From: Nostoc sp. B(2019)
GTDB lineage: Bacteria; Cyanobacteriota; Cyanobacteriia; Cyanobacteriales; Nostocaceae
Length of the DNA: 64,000 nucleotides
Assembly: GCF_010091925.1 (NCBI RefSeq)
Contig: NZ_WVID01000013.1
Location: forward strand, 186,001 to 250,000
Direction: 5' to 3'
Positions within the stretch are counted from its first letter, which is position 1; each line of letters starts with the position of its first letter. Shown one piece after another: positions 47,732-55,850 of this stretch. Below the pieces are notes generated by a model. The model worked only from the letters and a program-made list of their open reading frames with translations, did not search any database and was not told the DNA's origin. A program made the translations under genes and the position numbers.

Positions 47732-48637
47732 ATGAGAACAACTAATTATGCACAGCGAGATCAAGCCGCACAAGTAGTTTTTTACGTCCCACTGTGGAAG
47801 AGAAAGGGAATTTCTTTAGAGTTGTTCGATGATTATTGGCGAAACGTTCACGGCCCAGTCTGCGCCCGCTTACCTGGTCAGTACCAATATTGGCAGTTTC
47901 ATGTAGCTCACAATGAAGGGGGTATTTGGCCCACCATAAAAGGTATAGATTACAACACTCCTGAAGAGGATCAGTTTGATGGGATTGCTGAATTAACCTT
48001 TAAAACCGCCGCAGACCGTCAGACATGGTTTCAGGCTTCTACCATTCTCATGGATGATGAGCATAACTTATTTCGTCAGGCGATCGGTTATAACACTAAC
48101 CCCGGTAACTCTATCACCTATGTTGATGGTATTGAAAACGCCACTCCTAACGGTTTCGTTAATGTAGAAAAGTTTCATGTCATGCTCAAGAAAGCTGATG
48201 ACGTAAGTGTAGAAGATTTCCGCCAATATCTGCAAGAAAGCTTTGCTTCAGAGGTGCTCAAGAGTGACTTATTGCTGAAGTTACGAATACATTTGTTTGA
48301 AGAAGTAGATAATTCTCGCCCCGATGCAGCTGGTGTATCTCATTCCGAACAACCAGAAAAGAACTATCAAGCAGCTTTGGAAATGGCCTTTTCTAATCGT
48401 CTAGAAATGGAAAAATTCTTTGCTTCCGAAATATACACCACAGCCACAAAATCCCACGCAAAATACGTCAGGCAAATCAGCACATTTCCAGAGAGAACCG
48501 CTTTTACATTTGTCTATGGTGGTCAGATGACACTTGCGGGTCAGCGCAGTTCTACGGTTGCTGATTTAATTACGAGAATCGGCGCAAAAAATCAACTGCA
48601 AGATGACATTTCTACTTTGATGCTTGGTAAACGCTAA
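47732..48637 (+). CDS. EthD-domain protein (dimeric alpha/beta barrel)
   Basis: 301 residues. The segment FDDYWRNVHGPVCARLPG, then YWQFH, is the EthD signature. A second, weaker repeat of the fold begins near residue 145 (VEKFHVMLKKADDVSVEDF). EthD-like proteins are cofactor-free oxygenases, dehydratases or accessory proteins in polyketide and ether degradation. AGGAGAG lies six bases before the ATG; the gene follows the DJ-1 gene by 16 bp, so they are one operon. Confidence 0.8.
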   Translation: MRTTNYAQRDQAAQVVFYVPLWKRKGISLELFDDYWRNVHGPVCARLPGQYQYWQFHVAHNEGGIWPTIKGIDYNTPEEDQFDGIAELTFKTAADRQTWFQASTILMDDEHNLFRQAIGYNTNPGNSITYVDGIENATPNGFVNVEKFHVMLKKADDVSVEDFRQYLQESFASEVLKSDLLLKLRIHLFEEVDNSRPDAAGVSHSEQPEKNYQAALEMAFSNRLEMEKFFASEIYTTATKSHAKYVRQISTFPERTAFTFVYGGQMTLAGQRSSTVADLITRIGAKNQLQDDISTLMLGKR

Positions 48638-48668
48638 TCAAGTTAATGGTTTTTTATAGGGCAAAATC

Positions 48669-49028
48669 GTGTCTAAAAATTCTCTTAAAAAAAATGCCGT
48701 CCTTGATGATCAACAACTGCAAGCAAATCTAAAAGCAATCAATCCCAAGTTTGGGGATTTTGTAATTCGTGTTGCTGGTGAAGCTTGGGGACTACCATTA
48801 ATTGACCAAAAAACCAAAGCTTTAATCACTATTGCTATCGATGTAGTAAATCAGGATCATGTTGGCCCAGGTAATCCCTTTGGCGCTCATGTTCACATGG
48901 CTATGCAGCACGGTGCTACCCGCGAAGAAATAGAAGAATTACTTTTATTCTTATGCGTCTATGCAGGATTTAACAAGGCGGCTGGTTGCTTTGGTACTTT
49001 GAACCAAATTTTAGATGGTTCTAAATAA
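48669..49028 (+). CDS. Carboxymuconolactone decarboxylase-like protein
   Basis: 119 residues from a GTG start. The pattern GAHVHMAMQHGATREEIEEL followed by a hydrophobic YAGFNKA helix is the CMD/AhpD-like fold. The CxxC of AhpD peroxidases is absent, so it is closer to decarboxylase-type members or a non-redox homologue. Catalytic function not shown. It sits 31 bp after the EthD gene. Confidence 0.78.
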   Translation: MSKNSLKKNAVLDDQQLQANLKAINPKFGDFVIRVAGEAWGLPLIDQKTKALITIAIDVVNQDHVGPGNPFGAHVHMAMQHGATREEIEELLLFLCVYAGFNKAAGCFGTLNQILDGSK

Positions 49029-49202
49029 CAAACTCATCAAGAAGAATCAACTCTAACATATCAAATCATGTCTCTTATGAACCACGAAAATAATAATATT
49101 AAATACGATTTTGCCAATTGCAAGAGTATTTGATTAGACATAATTAATTTATGGACTACCGATAGCAAATTCTTGTAATTGCAAGTAAATAGGAAAGGGC
49201 TT

Positions 49203-49775
49203 ATGAAGAAGCGCATGAATTATTATCAAGATTTAAGTGCTGATTATTCAAAACCAGGACTAGTCTCTCCAGAATTAGCAGAAAAGCTCATCTTTGAAGC
49301 TGAAAAATTTATTCCCCTCAAAGAAGACCATTTTCCGGCAATCACTCTAGGTTATCCATTAGAGCAGATTGAACAAGAAAATAAAGCATGGTGGCCTACC
49401 CATTGTGAAGCACTAAGGCAAGGTAGAGGAGACATTTTAACGGCAGAATATCGCCAAGAATTAGTTTATTTTTGCCAGGATGGCCCCTATTACGGACTAG
49501 AAGAACAAAAAGAACGAGAACAACATTGGTGGGCTTTAATCGCTCAACCTGGCGTGACTATGTGCTGGCCAATTGTCATGTTTCATGGTGAATTTGTCTG
49601 GTTTGAATGGAATTGTCTGGATAATGAAACTCACGAAACAATTGCTAAAGGTAGTGTAGCCTGGTTGCGTCGCGGTCATCGGGGGGGCTGTTATATCAAG
49701 GGTGAACAACTAACTTTTTATCGTGATGTTTTTGCCCCTAATGAACTTTTGAAATTGATTACTACAGCTAATTAA
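49203..49775 (+). CDS. Unassigned protein, possibly NTF2/SnoaL-like
   Basis: 190 residues. Tryptophan-rich segments (AWWPTHCEALRQG, EQHWWALIAQPG, EFVWFEWNCLD, VAWLRRGHRGGCY) and a C-terminal YRDVFAP suggest a cone-shaped NTF2/SnoaL-like fold, but I am not sure. The strongly conserved-looking RRGHRGGC patch may be an active site. The ATG at 49203 is preferred to a TTG eight codons earlier because of a nearby AGGAAAGGG. It lies 174 bp after the CMD gene and 19 bp before the second DJ-1 gene. Confidence 0.5.
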   Translation: MKKRMNYYQDLSADYSKPGLVSPELAEKLIFEAEKFIPLKEDHFPAITLGYPLEQIEQENKAWWPTHCEALRQGRGDILTAEYRQELVYFCQDGPYYGLEEQKEREQHWWALIAQPGVTMCWPIVMFHGEFVWFEWNCLDNETHETIAKGSVAWLRRGHRGGCYIKGEQLTFYRDVFAPNELLKLITTAN

Positions 49776-49794
49776 ACAATCAACGGAGGATAAT

Positions 49795-50424
49795 ATGGCT
49801 ACTGAAAGTAAAGGTAAAATCGGTGTACTCATTGAAGAACATTTTGACCCATTTGAATTTCGGGCTTTCAATGAATACTTTCCTCAACAAGGTTATCAAG
49901 TTGAATATATTTCTCATTTGTGGAGCAATCCAGAAATAACTTTTCACAGTAATTCTGAGGATGGTGTAATTAAAGAACGTGTCACTGTCACTACAGAAGT
50001 TAATAATATTAATCCAGGTGACTATAAGGCAATAATTTGTATTGGTGCTTATGCAATGGATCGGTTGAGATATGAAGAAAAGGTGAGAAAGGGTCAGCCA
50101 AGTCAAGCACCAGCAGTTGTGTTTATTCGCCAAGCTATGCAAGAACCCAATGTCAAAACAGGAGTTATTTGTCATGGGTTATGGCTACTTTGTGCTGCTG
50201 ATGTTCTGAAAAATCGGCGGGTAACTTGCGCTCATAATATTTTGGTTGATGTGGAAAATGCTGGGGCTGAGATTATCTATGAAAATGATTTAGCTGCTGA
50301 TATTGTGATTGATGAAAATTTAGTTACAGGTAGACATCCTGACCTGGTAAATAAATTCATGGAAACTTTGGTAAGAGAAATTGAGAATAAACAGCGCAGT
50401 CTTCATGCAGCTATGACTATTTAA
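49795..50424 (+). CDS. DJ-1/PfpI family protein (second copy)
   Basis: 209 residues. It has GKIGVLIEEHFDPFEF (conserved acidic residue near 14) and C126 in KTGVICHGLWLL, the same elbow as in the copy at 47053. The two paralogues differ elsewhere, so the duplication is old or the genes have different origins. GGAGG lies five bases before the ATG. It is co-oriented and 37 bp before the glycosidase. Its role within the train is unknown. Confidence 0.82.
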   Translation: MATESKGKIGVLIEEHFDPFEFRAFNEYFPQQGYQVEYISHLWSNPEITFHSNSEDGVIKERVTVTTEVNNINPGDYKAIICIGAYAMDRLRYEEKVRKGQPSQAPAVVFIRQAMQEPNVKTGVICHGLWLLCAADVLKNRRVTCAHNILVDVENAGAEIIYENDLAADIVIDENLVTGRHPDLVNKFMETLVREIENKQRSLHAAMTI

Positions 50425-50461
50425 ATTTTGTAGTTTTGAATGCTCGACAAGGGATATCAAT

Positions 50462-52987
50462 ATGACTAATATTCCCGTTCGATTTACCTATTTTACAGGT
50501 ATCAAAAGAGCAATTTTTCACAACCCCCGCTTAATTGGCAGTTGGGATGATAACGGACATTATTCTCAACAGTGGCAATCTTTAGATATGCAGCAAATAG
50601 TTGGGGAAGATGGTTGTCTTTGCTTTATAGCCACAGTGGAGTTAGATGATTCCCAAATTGGTTGGCTATTTCGCTGGGGTGTGATGCTAGATAGTCCCGC
50701 GGGTAATAACTTATGGGGAATTCCAACGGAGATTCACGATCGCAAGTCAAGCGATCGCTACTGTAGTTTTACGCTACAATCTCCTGACAACGGTCAACCT
50801 CAACAAGCGAAATATTATCTAGTTCATGATCGCAGACTAGGCGCACAACCATATTATCTTCCTGGTGAATCTCAACCTGCATTGCGGTTTGCTGTCTGGT
50901 CGCCAAACGCGCGTAATGTGGAAGTTGTGTTTGGTAACAGCAGTAGTGGGTATATTGCAGACGATGTTTTTCGAGATGATCCTGATTTTGGCATGAATCC
51001 CAATCTTGGGCCATTTCCCATGTTGCGGACACAGGAGGGTATTTGGCAAACAGATGTCAGCGTATCACCAGAACTGGCTGATTTCTCCCGCTTTGACCAT
51101 GTGCCTTATATGTTTAGGATTGTCAATGAAGCAGGACGGGTAGTTTATCGAACTGATTTGTACTCCCGTTGTCAAATTGGTAAAGGCAATATCAATCCTG
51201 ATGGTAAACCTTTCTCTAGCCGATATACAGATAAACACGGAAGACCTTTTTCGGGAAAATATCAGGATTTGGATGGCACTAAAAGCTGTTCTGTAGTCAT
51301 CAATCCAGAAACGGTAACTAAACATTTTCAAGAAGCAGTCTGGCCAGAACAGGAATTTATCTCAGAAGAGGAGTTCTGGAATCATGAGTTTTCATGGGAA
51401 CGCCCCATACCGCAGCGTGTCGAAGATTTAGTGATTTATGAACTCCATGTAGGGTCTTTAGGGTATGGTAACGATAGACCAGGAAACTTTGAGGATGCGA
51501 TCGCTTTACTACCCTACTTAGTAGAATTGGGAGTTAACGCTGTTGAACTGTTACCAATGTCAGAATTTCGAGACGAAGTAAATTGGGGATATGAAACATC
51601 TCATTACTTTGCTCTGGAATATAGTGCTGGTGGTAGAGATCAACTAAAACATTTCGTCAGAGAATGCCATCGTTATGGAATTGCCGTAATTTTAGATGTG
51701 GTATATAACCACTTCAATCCTGATGGCGAGCGGGCACAATGGACTTATGATTCGGATATTCCCGAACATAATATCTATTACTGGTATGAAGGCAACTCTA
51801 GCGATTATTTCTACCCAGATGGTACACCTTTTCCAGAAGGTGGCTATGTTGATAATTGGTCTACAGGTTACGCACCTCGATTTCATGAGGAGATGGTGCG
51901 ACAGATGTTTATTAGCAGTGCTGTAACTTTAATAGAAGAGTTTCATGTAGATGGCTTCCGAGTTGATCAGACAACTTCCATGCACCTATACAACCAACTG
52001 CACGCTGATGGTAAACCTGTGGGTAATGCCAATATTTTTGGTGCGAAGTTCCTCAGAGAATGGACTCGAACTATGAGGTTAATCCGACCAGATGCCCTCC
52101 TTATGGCAGAAGACCATTCTGATTGGGATCAAGTGACTGAATCGCCCGACGTGGGAGGGTTAGGTTTTGATGCAACTTGGTATGCTGAGTTCTATCACCA
52201 TCTGATTGGCGATGCTAGACCAGGAACAGAATATGCCAAATTAATTCCTACGGCTGGATACGGTACAGATGCACCCTTAGCTATGGATAAATTTGCAGGG
52301 GTGTTGGCATGGTCTGGTCATAAAAAGGTTGTCTATCATGAATCCCATGATGAAGCAGGCAACTCTTATTATGAGGGAGGCGGTAACAAAGTTGAATCTC
52401 GGCGCACGATTGTATCTGCTGCTAACGCCGCCCCATTGATTGGAGACACCCGACGCTACGCAGAAGCACGTTGTCGCTTTGCTGTGGGAATGTCCATGTT
52501 GTCGGCTGGTACACCAATGTTTTTGATGGGTGAAGAAATTGGCGCACAAAAACCTTATAGATACAGAGATTTCATGAATAACCGGGAAGATTTGTTAGGC
52601 GATCGCCAGACTTCCGGTCAACAACTATTCCGATTTTACCAAGACATCATTCAGCTGCGGCGCGGCCATTCAGGACTGCGATCGCACTTGATTGATATTT
52701 TCTACGTCCACAATGCCAACCGAATCATCGCCTTCAAACGCTGGGATGTGACTGAAGAATTTTTAATTGTAACCAGTTTGAATAATCACCCGTTCTCATC
52801 AGGGTACACCATTAACAATGCCCGAATAGCAGATGGTCAATGGCGCGAGATATTCAATAGTGATGCTTCACTCTACGGAGGAGATAATATAGGCAATTTT
52901 GGATCTCATATCTCTGCAATTAACGCATATATTCATCCCATAGTCCCAGCAAATGGATTTGTCGTGTTTCAACAGGAAAGGACATAA
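50462..52987 (+). CDS. GH13 glycosidase, branching-enzyme/alpha-amylase-like
   Basis: 841 residues. An N-terminal carbohydrate-binding-like domain and a CBM48-type linker (about 1-320) precede a GH13 TIM barrel. Region I is D412 in LDVVYNHFNPDG, region II has nucleophile D502 in GFRVDQTTS, region III has acid/base E550 in LMAEDHSDW, and region IV has D630 in YHESHDEAG. The set is complete, so it should be active on alpha-glucans. The layout is nearest to glycogen branching or maltogenic enzymes, but it is long at the N-terminus. No glycogen genes are adjacent; instead it follows DJ-1, EthD and CMD genes. Confidence 0.85.
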   Translation: MTNIPVRFTYFTGIKRAIFHNPRLIGSWDDNGHYSQQWQSLDMQQIVGEDGCLCFIATVELDDSQIGWLFRWGVMLDSPAGNNLWGIPTEIHDRKSSDRYCSFTLQSPDNGQPQQAKYYLVHDRRLGAQPYYLPGESQPALRFAVWSPNARNVEVVFGNSSSGYIADDVFRDDPDFGMNPNLGPFPMLRTQEGIWQTDVSVSPELADFSRFDHVPYMFRIVNEAGRVVYRTDLYSRCQIGKGNINPDGKPFSSRYTDKHGRPFSGKYQDLDGTKSCSVVINPETVTKHFQEAVWPEQEFISEEEFWNHEFSWERPIPQRVEDLVIYELHVGSLGYGNDRPGNFEDAIALLPYLVELGVNAVELLPMSEFRDEVNWGYETSHYFALEYSAGGRDQLKHFVRECHRYGIAVILDVVYNHFNPDGERAQWTYDSDIPEHNIYYWYEGNSSDYFYPDGTPFPEGGYVDNWSTGYAPRFHEEMVRQMFISSAVTLIEEFHVDGFRVDQTTSMHLYNQLHADGKPVGNANIFGAKFLREWTRTMRLIRPDALLMAEDHSDWDQVTESPDVGGLGFDATWYAEFYHHLIGDARPGTEYAKLIPTAGYGTDAPLAMDKFAGVLAWSGHKKVVYHESHDEAGNSYYEGGGNKVESRRTIVSAANAAPLIGDTRRYAEARCRFAVGMSMLSAGTPMFLMGEEIGAQKPYRYRDFMNNREDLLGDRQTSGQQLFRFYQDIIQLRRGHSGLRSHLIDIFYVHNANRIIAFKRWDVTEEFLIVTSLNNHPFSSGYTINNARIADGQWREIFNSDASLYGGDNIGNFGSHISAINAYIHPIVPANGFVVFQQERT

Positions 52988-53040
52988 TACGTTTTTGTTT
53001 AAGCTTGCTACAAAAATCCCAAAGTAACTTCGCTCTTTAC

Positions 53041-53098
53041 GAATTAGAGGACGTAGAAACCTCTAGTTCAGGCGGAGCCAACTAGAGGTAGTTCATTA
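53041..53098 (+). mobile_element. Orphan IS200/IS605-type right end
   Basis: GTAGAAACCTCTAGTT starts a perfect 9-bp stem (CCTCTAGTT / AACTAGAGG) with an 11-base loop, followed by TAGTTCATTAC. The stem-loop plus TTCA(T)TAC tail resembles the right ends of cyanobacterial IS200/IS605 elements and the element at 15.7 kb. No transposase or TnpB is nearby. The hairpin may now serve as a terminator between the GH13 and S51 genes. Confidence 0.4.
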
Positions 53099-53157
53099 CT
53101 TAAAAACAAGAATTCTAACCCAAAAGCTCTAACTGGATTTAAGCGAGGGTGATATTT

Positions 53158-54201
53158 ATGATTAGAGCATTTACAAACCCTGTATTAGTAGCAGTAGATA
53201 TTGATAACTTTGACTATGTACGTGAATGTGGAAGAGTCAATAATACCTCTCCACAATCAACTTTTTGTATTCTATTAATTGGTGGTGCAGAAGGGGAAAA
53301 ATCTGGAGAAGATGTAGCTACACGATGGTTTCTCAACCGATTAGATAAAGGAGATTACTTAGTTCTGCGCTCACGCAGAATTGGCAGACAGGCTACTTGG
53401 ATATGTGATAATTATAGAGATTTTGTCAGTTCATCTGCTGAACTTGCTATCAACAGTCGGAAGGCAGCTAATCATCCACAAGTTATCCAATACATCCGCG
53501 ATGCCGATGCACTATTTATAGCCGGTGGTGATCAGAATGATTATGAAGATTATTGGGAAGGTTCAGGTGTAGAAAAAGCAATTAATTACTTAATTAATCA
53601 AAAACAAGTGCCGATTGCTGGCACTAGTGCTGGTATGGCTATTCTGGGAGATTATTATTATGCACCTGCTCATCAGGGTGTGTTGAGTTCTGAAATTTTG
53701 AATGATCCTTTTCACCACAATACGAAGGATATTTATCACAGCGACTTTATTAAAGTTCCGATTCTCAAAAATGTGATTACAGACACGCACTTAGACCGGA
53801 TTAATAAAGAGCATCCTGAACCCAGATATGGGAGACTTTTGGGATTTCTTGCTAGAATCATTTATGAAAAAGGCAATCAACTTCCGGCTTTGGGAATTGG
53901 TTTAGAAGAAGGTGCATTTGTTGCCATTGATGAAAACGGGATTGCTCAGGTGTTTGGTAATGGCACATCTAAAGGGCAAGATGCTTATTTTTTACAAACA
54001 AATGGAGCAGTACCAGAGCAAATTCAACCGAATTTACCCTTAATTTGGAATAATAACGGACAAGCTGTTAAAGTCTATAAAATTTCAGGTACTCCACAAG
54101 GCAGTGGACACTTCGATCTCAAGAATTGGACAAATGCTTTAGGAGGAAGTTGGGAATACTGGTTTACCACAGGCGGAATGTCTGGTTTTGAAAGAAAATA
54201 A
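53158..54201 (+). CDS. Cyanophycinase-like S51 family peptidase
   Basis: 347 residues. The flavodoxin-like start LLIGGAEG, the DALFIAGGDQ segment and the nucleophile elbow GTSAGM (S157) are S51 hallmarks. DTHLDRINKEHPEPRYGRL is the usual following substrate loop. True cyanophycinases (about 270-300 residues) degrade cyanophycin to beta-Asp-Arg; this protein is longer, with an insertion in the N-terminal half and a beta-rich C-terminus. Substrate is therefore uncertain. The ATG at 53158 has GAGGG eight bases upstream. It may be transcribed apart from the preceding genes because of the hairpin in between. Confidence 0.82.
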   Translation: MIRAFTNPVLVAVDIDNFDYVRECGRVNNTSPQSTFCILLIGGAEGEKSGEDVATRWFLNRLDKGDYLVLRSRRIGRQATWICDNYRDFVSSSAELAINSRKAANHPQVIQYIRDADALFIAGGDQNDYEDYWEGSGVEKAINYLINQKQVPIAGTSAGMAILGDYYYAPAHQGVLSSEILNDPFHHNTKDIYHSDFIKVPILKNVITDTHLDRINKEHPEPRYGRLLGFLARIIYEKGNQLPALGIGLEEGAFVAIDENGIAQVFGNGTSKGQDAYFLQTNGAVPEQIQPNLPLIWNNNGQAVKVYKISGTPQGSGHFDLKNWTNALGGSWEYWFTTGGMSGFERK

Positions 54202-54374
54202 GTTTAGTTTTTATTAGAGTAGTGAAAAAAACCTTAACTAGAGGATTGAATCGCCTAGCTGACATGGCAGCAATGCCAGTTTTTATATTCCTCTAATTCT
54301 GATAATTACCTCATTTTCGGTGTTATAAATTAGCACATCGCAGTTATCGAAAGGAGATACTTAATTAGTCCTAA

Positions 54375-55772
54375 CTAACACCAAGTTTGTACAACACGGC
54401 CCTTCAACTGTTGACCTAACCAAGGTGTATTACTAGCTAGTGTATAAAGATTTTTCCTTTCCACTTTCCAGGTTTGCTGCGGATCAAATAAAGTCAGTTC
54501 TGCTCGTTGATCAGGTGCGTTGCTTGCGTTGACCTGTGTGGCGATCGCACTCACTTTCTGTCCCAAACATTCTGCTGGTCGAGTGCTCAAAGCACCCCAT
54601 AATTCTAAAGCTGTAAATTCCCCAGTTTCTACAAGGTACTGCCACAATAGCGGCAATGCTAACTCTAAACCAATTGCCCCTGGTGGTGCTTCGGCAAAAG
54701 CTTGAACTTTTTCTTCGTAGGTGTAAGGTGCGTGGTCAATGGCGATCGCATCCACAATACCCGCACGCACCCCCGCACGCAATTCCGCCACATCACTGGG
54801 ATTGCCTAAAGGTGGGTCTAAATGCAAGCTGGTATGATAACTTCTAACCGCTTTTGTATCTAATAAAAGATGCATCCAAGTAGTGCTAGCGGTGATGGGT
54901 AATCCAGCAGCCTTTGCTGATGCGATCAGTTCTACACTGCGAGCTGTAGAGACACGCATGATGTGTACTGGTGTGGTTGTGCCAGCAACTAATTCTAACA
55001 AAGCAGCGATCGCAGTAGTTTCAGCGCTGGCGGGTATAGGTGGTAAACCCAGACGAATTGCTTCTGAACCTTCTCTGATGACACCGTTTGCTGTTAATAG
55101 GCGATCGCTAGGCCAAAATGCTACTGGTTTGTCCAACGGCTGGAGATATTCCAACACCCGCCGCACCAGCGCCAAATTGTCCCAAGGTAGACCATCGCTA
55201 AAACCAACAACTCCAGCATTCGCCAAATCTGCGAATTCTGTCATTTGCTTCCCAGCAACATCTAGGGTAATAGCACCCCAAACTTGAAGCTGGGGGAGAG
55301 GAGGAGCAGGGGAGGCAGTGCGTTGCGCGGGTTCCCCGCGTTGTAGCAACTGCCGTGGAGCAGGGGAAGCAGGAGGAGACAAATTAATTTTCTCCTTCTC
55401 CCCCATCTCCCTCATCCTCCTCATCTCCCCACCTTTATTTTGCAACTGCGCCACCAGAGCAAGGTTATCGATGGATGGAGATGTATCGGGTAAGATGCTA
55501 ACTCTGGTAAAACCGCCAGCAGCAGCAGCTTGCAAGAAAGACAAGAGGGTTTCTCGTTCTTCATACCCCGGTTCGCCAGAGTGGCTATACAAATCCACTA
55601 ACCCAGGCCCAAGAACTAATCCCCGACAATCTCTGATTTGAGTATCGGGACTAATGTCAGAAATGTGCTTGGCGATCGCTCGGATTTCACCATCAGCAAT
55701 TAGCACATCAGCTATTTGGTCAGTTCTCGAAACTGGGTCAATTACCCGTACTTGTTGCAGTAGTTCAGTCAT
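54375..55772 (-). CDS. Dihydroorotase homologue, probably non-catalytic (PyrC'-like)
   Basis: 465 residues of the amidohydrolase fold. The N-terminal metal motif, normally DxHxHxREPG, reads DLYSHSGEPG: the first His is Y62 and the substrate-binding Arg is G66. A later conserved Asp is kept in IDHAPYTYEE. Loss of a metal ligand points to a structural partner of aspartate transcarbamoylase, as known for PyrC' proteins. Residues about 112-160 are encoded by an inserted palindromic repeat and a purine-rich tract, not by family sequence. It is likely still folded because the insert is in frame at a loop. Confidence 0.8.
   Translation of the reverse strand: MTELLQQVRVIDPVSRTDQIADVLIADGEIRAIAKHISDISPDTQIRDCRGLVLGPGLVDLYSHSGEPGYEERETLLSFLQAAAAGGFTRVSILPDTSPSIDNLALVAQLQNKGGEMRRMREMGEKEKINLSPPASPAPRQLLQRGEPAQRTASPAPPLPQLQVWGAITLDVAGKQMTEFADLANAGVVGFSDGLPWDNLALVRRVLEYLQPLDKPVAFWPSDRLLTANGVIREGSEAIRLGLPPIPASAETTAIAALLELVAGTTTPVHIMRVSTARSVELIASAKAAGLPITASTTWMHLLLDTKAVRSYHTSLHLDPPLGNPSDVAELRAGVRAGIVDAIAIDHAPYTYEEKVQAFAEAPPGAIGLELALPLLWQYLVETGEFTALELWGALSTRPAECLGQKVSAIATQVNASNAPDQRAELTLFDPQQTWKVERKNLYTLASNTPWLGQQLKGRVVQTWC
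55290..55440. repeat. Palindromic repeat and C-rich tract inserted in frame in the dihydroorotase homologue
   Basis: The centre 55320-55343 is identical over 24 bp to 28459-28482. Around it lie two GGAGCAGGGG-type tracts and a CTCCC-rich stretch. All of it is translated, adding about 49 residues (for example PRQLLQRGEPAQR) with no stop or shift. Confidence 0.9.
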
Positions 55773-55850
55773 AAAATGTTTGAGTTGTCAGTTATGAGTT
55801 ATTTACTCGTAACTTCTAACTTTATTCCTCACTCCTCACTTCTCACTTTT

